Positions 14,701 to 21,199 of a DNA stretch of 21,904 nt are shown in pieces. Numbering within the stretch: the first letter of the stretch is position 1; the number at the start of each line of letters is the position of its first letter. Below the pieces are notes generated by a model. That model searched no databases. It was given only the letters and a program-made list of their open reading frames with translations, and was not told where the DNA came from. The translations under genes were made by a program, and so were the position numbers. Source of the DNA: Bacilli bacterium (GTDB lineage: Bacteria; Bacillota_I; Bacilli_A; Izemoplasmatales; Hujiaoplasmataceae); contig JAGYMP010000044.1 in NCBI GenBank assembly GCA_018400565.1, positions 1 through 21,904 of the forward strand, given 5' to 3'.

Positions 14701-16628
14701 GATGATTGCTCATCGTCACCCGCGGCTTTGACCATCAGATTAACCATCTTGTTGGAAAAGGACACAGGATCTTTCACATCCAAACCTTCGATCAACAACG
14801 CCTGGTTGTAAAGCACGGCAGCATAATCCTTAAAAGCGTCGGGATCGTTTTTGAAGACATGTGTGATCGCCTTGAACAATTTATGATTCGGGTTGATTTC
14901 CAAAATCCGGTCAGCTTTCATTTTTTGATCGCTGGGCATTTGTTCCATGACTTTTTCCATCTCAAATGAAACACCTTCACCACTGACGAGACAAACTGGG
15001 GATTCCGTCAGACGTGTGGATAGTTTAACATCCTTGACGTCATCTTTCAACGCTTCTTTGATGGCTTCAAGCACATCTTTGTTTTCTTCGGTTTTCTTTT
15101 TGACAGTTTCTTTGTTTTCCTCATCTGCAAGGTCTAAATCACCCTGGTTGATGGATTTGAAAGGTTTCTTATCATATTCATTTAAAATATTAATCATAAA
15201 TTCATCGATGTCGTCAGTGAGCACCAACACATCGTATCCCTTGGATTTGATGGCATCGAGTTGTGGCGAAGCTTTTATGGCATCTTTCGTGCGGGCCGAT
15301 CCATAATAGATGTTCGTTTGGTCTTCTTTCATGTTGTCGACATATTCGTTTAAAGTGATTTTTTTGTCTTCATTCAATGTCTCAAACATAAGCAAATCTT
15401 TGAGCATATCTTTCTTCATGCCAAAATCATCGTAGACACCGTATTTGATGTTGACGCCGAATTCATCCCAGAATTTTTCGTAAAGTTCACGATCGTTTTT
15501 GAGTGTGCGTTCAAGCTCTTTGATGATTTTCTTCTCAAGATTGGCCGCAATATTGACGAGTTGGCGATTTTGTTGGAGGGTTTCACGCGATATGTTTAAT
15601 GAAAGATCGGGTGAAACAACAAGCCCTTTGATGAACCGGAGATAATCCGGCACTAGTTCTTTGCATTTATCCTTGATGAAAACGCCTTTTGCGTACAACT
15701 GTAACCCTTTTTCGTATTTTTCTGAATAAAGGTTATATGGTGCTTTGCCGGGGATGAACACAATGGATTTATATGTGAGTGCCCCTTCGACATTGGTCCA
15801 GATATGCATCATCGGGTCGGTGTATTCATTGTATTGGGTTTTAAAAAAATCGTTGAGATCATCTTCGGAAACTTCCGCTTTGTTTTTCTTCCAGATCGGA
15901 ATCTGGGAATTCAATGTTTCGATTTCGCGGACGGTTTCCGTCTCATCTTCAATTTCATTGCCATCATCATCGAGTTTCGGGTTGGTTTTCTCCACTTCCA
16001 TGCGAATCGGATACTTGACATAGTCTGAATATTTTTTGACCAGTGATTTGATTTTTTGAGTTTTAATGTAATCGCTGTATGTATCGTCATCATCGTCCTT
16101 GCGCATGTAAAGCGTGATTTTGGTGCCGTGTTCTTCCATGTCGCATTCTTCGATGGTATACTCGCTTTCACCTGAGGATATCCATTTATAGCCGGTTTCA
16201 CTGTAGGGCGATTTAGTTTCGATGACGACTTTTTTCGCGACCATGAACGATGAATAAAAACCAACGCCGAATTGTCCGATCATTTCAGCATCTTTGACTT
16301 GTTTCTTCTTGAGTCGTTTTAAAAAGTCAATCGTACCGCTTTTCGCTATCGTACCGATGTTTTCGATTAATTCGTCATAGGTCATGCCAATGCCGTTGTC
16401 TTGGATGGAGAATTTTTTCTTTTCATCGGTTTCAAGAAAAATCTCGTAATCATTCGTCTTTTCAAGATTGTCATCTGTGAGACTGGTGAGATGGTAACGA
16501 TCGATCGCATCGGATGCGTTCGAAATCAATTCGCGAATAAATATTTCCTTGTTCGTGTAGATTGAATTGACCATAAGATTGAGCAACTGTCTTGATTCGG
16601 TCTTAAATTCCTTTTTTTCCTTTTTCAT
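14697..16628 (-). CDS. htpG: molecular chaperone HtpG (Hsp90)
   Basis: Bacterial Hsp90 is a dimeric cytosolic ATP-driven chaperone. The 643-residue protein (E. coli 624) starts at the ATG at 16628, behind GGAGGT with a 10-nt gap. The frame is open a little further, only to a TTG. The N-terminal GHKL ATPase shows RELISNASDAID (32-43), with the catalytic Glu33 and Mg-binding Asn37, and DNGIGM (77-82). A glycine lid (IGQFGVGFYSSF) follows. The middle domain has FIPGKAPYNLY and the SLNISRETLQQNRQL segment with its catalytic-loop Arg. A C-terminal dimerisation domain ends the protein. A short acidic Glu/Lys-rich insert sits around the middle/C border. Control is by CIRCE, implying HrcA repression. 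Confidence 0.97.
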   Translation of the reverse strand: MKKEKKEFKTESRQLLNLMVNSIYTNKEIFIRELISNASDAIDRYHLTSLTDDNLEKTNDYEIFLETDEKKKFSIQDNGIGMTYDELIENIGTIAKSGTIDFLKRLKKKQVKDAEMIGQFGVGFYSSFMVAKKVVIETKSPYSETGYKWISSGESEYTIEECDMEEHGTKITLYMRKDDDDDTYSDYIKTQKIKSLVKKYSDYVKYPIRMEVEKTNPKLDDDGNEIEDETETVREIETLNSQIPIWKKNKAEVSEDDLNDFFKTQYNEYTDPMMHIWTNVEGALTYKSIVFIPGKAPYNLYSEKYEKGLQLYAKGVFIKDKCKELVPDYLRFIKGLVVSPDLSLNISRETLQQNRQLVNIAANLEKKIIKELERTLKNDRELYEKFWDEFGVNIKYGVYDDFGMKKDMLKDLLMFETLNEDKKITLNEYVDNMKEDQTNIYYGSARTKDAIKASPQLDAIKSKGYDVLVLTDDIDEFMINILNEYDKKPFKSINQGDLDLADEENKETVKKKTEENKDVLEAIKEALKDDVKDVKLSTRLTESPVCLVSGEGVSFEMEKVMEQMPSDQKMKADRILEINPNHKLFKAITHVFKNDPDAFKDYAAVLYNQALLIEGLDVKDPVSFSNKMVNLMVKAAGDDEQSS

Positions 16629-16666
16629 GATATAAAATACCTCCAAGTCTTTTATTTGTCAGTATC

Positions 16667-16694
16667 ATTATATCACACGATTTAGCACTGTCAA
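16667..16694 (-). promoter_or_regulatory. promoter of htpG, -35 inside CIRCE
   Basis: On the minus strand a perfect TTGACA (16694-16689), a 16-base spacer and TGATATAAT (16675-16667), which is both -35 consensus and extended -10. The -35 is placed inside the CIRCE operator, so HrcA binding would block it. Confidence 0.85.
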
Positions 16695-16708
16695 GTTTTG
16701 AGTGCTAA
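16682..16708. promoter_or_regulatory. CIRCE operator (HrcA binding site)
   Basis: TTAGCACTG (16682-16690), a 9-base spacer and GAGTGCTAA (16700-16708) match the CIRCE consensus TTAGCACTC-N9-GAGTGCTAA with one mismatch, at base 16690. It overlaps both the htpG -35 and the thiT stop codon (16705-16707). Confidence 0.93.
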
Positions 16709-17310
16709 TTTTCGTCAGAGATTCCTGTGAGGAAGATATTACGCTTATGCAGCAATAAGCCAACAATAACACAAAGAACGAATGAAGCCGCCATGTATGG
16801 CAGATTATAAAGAACAAATGAATAAAACCATGGGTTAAGTCCCAACTGTTCCGCATAGTATGACCAAACCAGGACGCCGGAAAAACCATGGGAAAGGTAT
16901 CTTAAGAATGATCCCAAAGCGATTCCCAACACAAAGGGTTTCTTCTCATGCAATGCATTTTTGAACACTGCCGCGAAACCAAGTGCGGTGAACGGCACAA
17001 TGTAATCGAGCAAAAACATCAAAATGAACTTATACCAGCCTTCTTCCATAATCAGGCCGACCACACCATATCCGAATGCCTCAGCGAATAAAGCTTGCAA
17101 TACCCCAAAAAGAAAACCTGAAATCAACCCCTTTTTCAATCCATGACGATAAGCCAGCAAAAAGATTGGTAACATTGCCGGGGAAATCGACCCGCCGTAT
17201 TTGAACAACGGAAGGAAATTACCGATGATGCCCGCAAGAATATCCAGAACCAATGCGATGGCGATGAAGATCGCCATTTCCGTAATGACACGTGTTTCTC
17301 TTTCTTTCAT
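16705..17310 (-). CDS. thiT: thiamine ECF transporter substrate-binding subunit ThiT
   Basis: ThiT is the membrane S-component that binds thiamine and docks on the shared ECF energising module (EcfA, EcfA', EcfT), which is not in the window. The 201-residue protein has about six hydrophobic helices. Family signatures are GGSISPAMLPIFLLAYRHG (39-57), a loop carrying the thiamine-site Trp/Tyr (EEGWYKF, about 89-95), LDYIVPF, the conserved RYLSHGFSGVLVW stretch and YNLPYM. The start has GGGAGAG 6 nt upstream. An upstream TPP riboswitch strongly supports the substrate. The 3' end of the gene carries the CIRCE operator of htpG, and no terminator separates the two. Confidence 0.93.
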   Translation of the reverse strand: MKERETRVITEMAIFIAIALVLDILAGIIGNFLPLFKYGGSISPAMLPIFLLAYRHGLKKGLISGFLFGVLQALFAEAFGYGVVGLIMEEGWYKFILMFLLDYIVPFTALGFAAVFKNALHEKKPFVLGIALGSFLRYLSHGFSGVLVWSYYAEQLGLNPWFYSFVLYNLPYMAASFVLCVIVGLLLHKRNIFLTGISDEN

Positions 17311-17334
17311 TTCAATCTCTCCCTATCATAATAT

Positions 17335-17364
17335 AAAAAGCCAACCCACAAAAAAGGGGTTGGC
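17335..17364 (-). terminator. riboswitch attenuator of thiT
   Basis: On the minus strand GCCAACCC / GGGTTGGC (plus-strand arms 17340-17347 and 17357-17364) form an 8-bp stem with a U-rich loop, followed by five U residues. It lies just after the TPP aptamer and before the thiT SD, the usual place for a thiamine-controlled terminator. Confidence 0.88.
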
Positions 17365-17365
17365 C

Positions 17366-17460
17366 TCACTAACCTACGCTGGCATTACCCAGATCAGGTA
17401 AGGTCTATAACGACAATCAGTTATACTCTCAGCCCGGTTTTCCCGAGCTCCCCTTATGGT
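17366..17460 (-). promoter_or_regulatory. TPP riboswitch (THI box)
   Basis: On the minus strand the core conserved elements appear in order: GGGGAGC (17453-17447), GGGCTGAGAG (around 17432-17427), ACCTGATCTGG (17399-17389) and TAATGCCAGCGTAGG (17387-17373). These are the hallmark segments of the thiamine-pyrophosphate aptamer. With the attenuator downstream, high TPP should stop transcription of thiT. The outermost P1 pairing was not resolved by eye, so the edges are approximate. Confidence 0.95.
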
Positions 17461-17478
17461 TTATTCAATTGTAAACTT

Positions 17479-17487
17479 ATTATAACA
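17479..17487 (-). promoter_or_regulatory. extended -10 promoter of thiT
   Basis: On the minus strand TGTTATAAT, placed after the nucleoside phosphorylase stop and before the aptamer. It predicts a leader of roughly 160 nt. Confidence 0.72.
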
Positions 17488-17504
17488 CAGTCATCGGCAG
17501 ATGG

Positions 17505-18797
17505 CTAACGGATAATATCAATGATAATGTCTTTTTTTTCAACGGTTTCATCCGTGATGATGTAAGCGTCATCCAAATCATCATAAATATCATCTGAGAC
17601 GTCACCGTTCGCATAAATTTTTGCGACGGGTTCTCCTGCTTTAACCGAATCACCGACCTTCTTTAACAATTCGATGCCAACCATCGGATCGATAGTGTCT
17701 TCTTTGGTTTGGCGGCCGCCGCCGAGTTTCATCGAAACGACGCCGATGTTTCTTGCTTTGATGCGTTTAATGGACCCGGTTTTCTTCGCATTGTATTCAA
17801 TGACGTGTTCGGTTTGGATGAACGTGTCAAGATCCTCGAGTTTGCCATCCTGCGCCTCCACAAATTCATAAAACTTTGCGAGTGCCTTGCCGCTGATGAG
17901 TAATTCTTCGGCGAGTTTCATGCCGGCATCGATGCTTTGTGTCCGGCCGGCATCTTTGAACATATGTGCAGCTATCGTCTTACAAAGCGTTTCGAGATCG
18001 TCCGGCCCTTTTTTTGAAAGACAACGAATCGCCTCGTAAACTTCCAACCGGTTACCGACCATATGGCCGAGGGGTTGATCCATTCGGGTAATGAAAGCGG
18101 TGATTTTTTTGTCAAAGGCTTCTCCGATGTCGACCATGATTTTAGAAAGTTGTTTGGCATCATCCCATTTTTTCATGAATGCCCCGTCTCCGGTCTTCAC
18201 ATCAAGACAAATCACATCCGCACCGCTTGCGAGTTTCTTGCTCATGATGGATGAGGCGATCAGCGGAATTGAAGGCACAGTGCCTGTCACATCACGCAAA
18301 GCATAGAGTTTTTTGTCTGCGGGCACAAGATTTTTCGTCTGGCCGGCAACAGCCATGTTGATTTTTTTGACTTGGCTTATAAATGCTTTTTCCGATAAAT
18401 CGATATTGAACCCGTCGATGGATTCCAATTTATCCAATGTGCCGCCTGTATGGCCCAATCCACGGCCGGATAATTTAGCGAGCTTAACTCCGGCAGCAGC
18501 GACCAAAGGTCCCAATACGAGCGTTGTTTTATCACCGACACCCCCTGTTGAATGTTTGTCAACCTTGACGCCTTCGATAGCGGATAAGTCAATGGTGTCT
18601 CCGCTTTTTAGCATGGCATCAGTTAACGCGGCTGCTTCATCCTCGTTCATGTTTTGAAAATAAATTGCCATCAACAACGCACTGACTTGGTAATCAGGAA
18701 TGTTTCCTTCTGTATATTCTTTCACAAAGAAACGGATTTCTTCGTTATTCAACGGTTCTCCGTCACGTTTTTTCTCAATAAGATCGACCATTCGCAT
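17505..18797 (-). CDS. pdp: pyrimidine-nucleoside phosphorylase
   Basis: This cytosolic dimer phosphorolyses uridine, deoxyuridine and thymidine to base and (deoxy)ribose-1-phosphate. The 430-residue protein begins MRMVDLIEKKRDG, as in Bacillus Pdp. The chosen ATG at 18797 has AGGTGAT 4 nt upstream, the same spacing seen at recU; a GTG and an ATG just before it overlap the SD. Signatures are VDKHSTGGVGDKTT (79-92) for phosphate, the family pattern SGRGLGHTGGTLDKLES (110-126), and a C-terminal barrel-sandwich domain. Thymidine phosphorylase DeoA is the close alternative; the Bacillus-like N-terminus favours Pdp. It is monocistronic, divergent from the histidine phosphatase gene, and no terminator is evident before the thiT promoter. 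Confidence 0.95.
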   Translation of the reverse strand: MRMVDLIEKKRDGEPLNNEEIRFFVKEYTEGNIPDYQVSALLMAIYFQNMNEDEAAALTDAMLKSGDTIDLSAIEGVKVDKHSTGGVGDKTTLVLGPLVAAAGVKLAKLSGRGLGHTGGTLDKLESIDGFNIDLSEKAFISQVKKINMAVAGQTKNLVPADKKLYALRDVTGTVPSIPLIASSIMSKKLASGADVICLDVKTGDGAFMKKWDDAKQLSKIMVDIGEAFDKKITAFITRMDQPLGHMVGNRLEVYEAIRCLSKKGPDDLETLCKTIAAHMFKDAGRTQSIDAGMKLAEELLISGKALAKFYEFVEAQDGKLEDLDTFIQTEHVIEYNAKKTGSIKRIKARNIGVVSMKLGGGRQTKEDTIDPMVGIELLKKVGDSVKAGEPVAKIYANGDVSDDIYDDLDDAYIITDETVEKKDIIIDIIR

Positions 18798-18817
18798 ACA
18801 CATCACCTCTCAATACG

Positions 18818-18845
18818 ATTATAACATAAATCAATCCCTTGAAAA
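18818..18845 (-). promoter_or_regulatory. promoter of pdp
   Basis: On the minus strand TTTTCA (18845-18840), a 16-base gap, then TGTTATAAT (18826-18818). The extended -10 is perfect. The -35 shares its bases with the -35 of the divergent promoter. Confidence 0.68.
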
Positions 18846-18866
18846 ACGTTTATTTTGTAGTATAAT
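18839..18866 (+). promoter_or_regulatory. promoter of the histidine phosphatase gene
   Basis: TTGAAA (18839-18844), a 16-base spacer and TATAAT (18861-18866). The -35 matches five of six consensus bases and there is no TGn. The palindrome AAACGTTT (18844-18851) lies in the spacer. Confidence 0.7.
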
Positions 18867-18884
18867 ACTTGCGGTGATTTGCTT

Positions 18885-19463
18885 ATGAGTGAGATTTATC
18901 TCGTCCGCCACGGACAGACCGATGCCAACAAAAACCGCATTGTTCAAGGGCGTATCGACAATCCCCTTAATCGAGAGGGCATTAAACAAGCCATAAAAAC
19001 GGGCCATTATTTTAAACAACATAAAATACGTTTCGATATCATTGTCACATCTCCTTTGGCAAGAGCGTTCAAAACGGCGGAAGTCATCAGCGAAGCCATG
19101 ATGACAAAACGTCCGATCGTTGTGAATTATGGTTTGATCGAACGGAATTTCGGACAAATTGACAATACGAAGATCGACAAAAACTATCAAGCTTTGATTT
19201 CGGAAGGCAAAGTCAAAAACATGGAAGAAAATGCGTCACTCGAGAAACGCGTCATGGACGCCTTAAAACAAATCGGTCGTCGATATCCCGAAAAGAGGAT
19301 CCTTATCATCACCCATTCGCATGTCATAAAAGCCATCCTTGTGCAAATCATTGACGATTTCACTTACAAAAAACAATTAAAAAATTGCAGCATCACCCAT
19401 CTTGCCTACGCTGATGACACCTTCTCCGTCGAATCATATAATATTGATCTTTCAAATAAATAA
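18885..19463 (+). CDS. histidine phosphatase superfamily (phosphoglycerate-mutase-like) protein
   Basis: This is a 192-residue member of the branch-1 histidine phosphatases, which use a phospho-His intermediate. The catalytic core is visible: LVRHGQT (6-12) with His9, Arg60 in TSPLARAFKTAE, Glu86 in LIERNFG, and His144 in ITHSHVIKAI. All four pocket residues are in place, so it should be an active phosphatase. The length and motif order are those of small broad-specificity GpmB/CobC-like enzymes, whose substrate cannot be predicted. The ATG at 18885 has GGTGAT (18873-18878) 6 nt upstream. It is monocistronic, with its own promoter and terminator. The divergent neighbour Pdp yields sugar phosphates, a loose hint only. 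Confidence 0.88.
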   Translation: MSEIYLVRHGQTDANKNRIVQGRIDNPLNREGIKQAIKTGHYFKQHKIRFDIIVTSPLARAFKTAEVISEAMMTKRPIVVNYGLIERNFGQIDNTKIDKNYQALISEGKVKNMEENASLEKRVMDALKQIGRRYPEKRILIITHSHVIKAILVQIIDDFTYKKQLKNCSITHLAYADDTFSVESYNIDLSNK

Positions 19464-19488
19464 AAGCTGACCGGCGGTCAGCTTTTTT
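19462..19488. terminator. bidirectional terminator between phosphatase and 5'-nucleotidase genes
   Basis: Stem AAAAGCTGAC (19462-19471) / GTCAGCTTTT (19477-19486) with a CGGCG loop. It overlaps the phosphatase stop codon. Six T follow on the plus strand, and TTTTATTTATTT on the minus strand serves the convergent gene. Confidence 0.87.
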
Positions 19489-19506
19489 GTTTGTTTTTAA
19501 AAACTT

Positions 19507-21087
19507 TTATCTTCGAATGAAAACCGGAGTGAACATGTCTTCATATTCAGGGAATATATGCTCAGAAAGATTTTCATTGCCGGTATAGTTCGTGCCGTCA
19601 TTCGGATTGAAAGTGCCGGTTTCATTGCGTAAATCATCAGCCAGCAAATCACGGATGAAAACATCGGTCGTTTGGATGTTTTCACCGTCTAAAAAAATAT
19701 AATCCGTTTTATCAAAGATATAATCGACTGCACCGACGGTGTAGGTCTCTCCGTCTTCAACTTCGGTCCCGCCGACATAAAGCACGCCTCCGATTTCTTC
19801 AATGCCGTTATCCAAAATGATATCTTCATGTTGGCTGTCGGCATACAATGTTTTGAGTTGGTTTCCACTCAGTTCAGTCGTTTTGATGACATTGTCAAAC
19901 GGATAAATCGCTAAAAAGTCGCCCATCGTGATTTCACCTTCAACCATACTGACGCGAAAACCGCCCGAGTTGACCGCACCGACGTCCACGGACATATAAT
20001 CACGGATGACACTTGCTGCCCAGGGGGCCAAATCGTAGCGGTCATAATAACCATCGGACACTGCAAGCACCTCAGTCGAGAATTCAACGTAATCCGCATC
20101 GTTTTCATAAGTTGCGATGATTTGATCGGTTTGTTCATCCGTGCCGGTTATCGCCTCTGCATAGACTTGATCGGAAAAACCGCCGACCAACTCATCTTTG
20201 CCTTTATCATAACGCAAAATGATTTTGACCAAGTATGAATCATAATTGTCTGCCTGCGCATAAAAAAGCGGTAAGGCATCAGGATTTGAACGCGGAATGG
20301 CTCCGGCTACACCGTCATGGGTATGCCCGTTAAAAATTGCATCAACACGGTGACCATCCGTGAATCCGGCGACTTCGTCATTGTTGAAGGAATACTCGTA
20401 TCCATGCGCATACACAACGATGATATCGCAATCCTCTTCCTCACGTAAGGTTCGCGCGTAATCATGGACTGTGTCTTCGGGATCTTCAAAAATGACATCT
20501 TCGGTGCGTGATGCCGCAATCGAGTTGATTACATCACCAATGACACCGATGACACCGACACGGACCCCGTCAAACTCCCGGATGACATAGGGTTCTGTCC
20601 ACGGCAACATCTCGCCGGTATCTTTTTCAATGATATTGGCCGCAAGGAACGGAAAGTCGGCTTCTCCGTTTTCAAGATTACCATCCGAATATCTGCCTAT
20701 TTCTTCAAGACCCCAATCAAATTCGTGGTTACCGAGGGTAAAACCGTCCATCCCCATCATATTCATAATTTCGACCAACGGTCTTCCGTGATAGTAATTC
20801 GACATGACCGTGCCTTGAAAAATGTCGCCCGCAGCCATGACCGTCATATGTTCGGTCACATCTTGTTTATATTTGATGAAATCAACGATGCCGGAGATGG
20901 TATGGAAGCCTTCATCCCCATAAGCACCGCCGTGGAAATCATTGAGGGAATAAAACTCGATTTCAGTGATGCCGCCGGGGTTTGTCGTTTGTGACGTCGT
21001 TGTATCCTGATCCGAAAATAAACCGCATCCGGCAAGCACAACGATCAATGAAACGATTATTATCATTAGTAATGGTTTCTTTTTCAT
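19507..21087 (-). CDS. lipoprotein 5'-nucleotidase / UshA-like metallophosphatase
   Basis: This is predicted to remove phosphate from nucleotides at the cell surface. The 526-residue protein has a type II signal peptide: KKK (2-4), a hydrophobic core (6-18) and lipobox LAGC with Cys21. A Thr/Ser-rich linker (about 29-38) then leads to a calcineurin-like domain with LNDFHG (48-53), GDIFQG (87-92), GNHEFDWG (119-126), a YAHG segment and GHTHDG, the full dinuclear metal set. The C-terminal 5'-nucleotidase domain has NSGGFR and an ITMGDFLAIYPFDN stretch. GAGGT lies a few bases before the ATG. Together with Pdp it suggests scavenging of external nucleotides. UDP-sugar hydrolase or cyclic-phosphodiesterase activity is also possible in this family. 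Confidence 0.93.
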   Translation of the reverse strand: MKKKPLLMIIIVSLIVVLAGCGLFSDQDTTTSQTTNPGGITEIEFYSLNDFHGGAYGDEGFHTISGIVDFIKYKQDVTEHMTVMAAGDIFQGTVMSNYYHGRPLVEIMNMMGMDGFTLGNHEFDWGLEEIGRYSDGNLENGEADFPFLAANIIEKDTGEMLPWTEPYVIREFDGVRVGVIGVIGDVINSIAASRTEDVIFEDPEDTVHDYARTLREEEDCDIIVVYAHGYEYSFNNDEVAGFTDGHRVDAIFNGHTHDGVAGAIPRSNPDALPLFYAQADNYDSYLVKIILRYDKGKDELVGGFSDQVYAEAITGTDEQTDQIIATYENDADYVEFSTEVLAVSDGYYDRYDLAPWAASVIRDYMSVDVGAVNSGGFRVSMVEGEITMGDFLAIYPFDNVIKTTELSGNQLKTLYADSQHEDIILDNGIEEIGGVLYVGGTEVEDGETYTVGAVDYIFDKTDYIFLDGENIQTTDVFIRDLLADDLRNETGTFNPNDGTNYTGNENLSEHIFPEYEDMFTPVFIRR

Positions 21088-21116
21088 AGTTTACCTCTTT
21101 TCCGTGTTTCTTTTCT

Positions 21117-21125
21117 ATTGTATCA
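21117..21125 (-). promoter_or_regulatory. extended -10 promoter of the 5'-nucleotidase gene
   Basis: On the minus strand TGATACAAT, an extended -10 with one hexamer change, about 30 bases before the ATG. No strong -35 is seen. Confidence 0.58.
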
Positions 21126-21145
21126 AATCTCACGGCAAAGCGAAA

Positions 21146-21175
21146 GAAAAAGGACCCTTTATTTTAAAAGGGTCC
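21146..21175 (-). terminator. terminator after the acidic repeat protein gene
   Basis: On the minus strand GGACCCTTT / AAAGGGTCC form a 9-bp stem (plus-strand arms 21152-21160 and 21167-21175) with a 6-nt loop, followed by TTTTTCTTTC. It isolates the repeat protein gene from the 5'-nucleotidase promoter. Confidence 0.85.
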
Positions 21176-21199
21176 CGATTGATTCAAAGTGATGGGATG

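Noticed and set aside
16629..16646. Upstream TTG start for htpG
   Set aside because: The TTG overlaps the SD sequence itself, and the ATG at 16628 fits the Hsp90 N-terminus.
18838..18855. Catabolite-response element (cre) near pdp
   Set aside because: TGAAAAACGTTTAT has one base too many before the central CG to fit the cre consensus.
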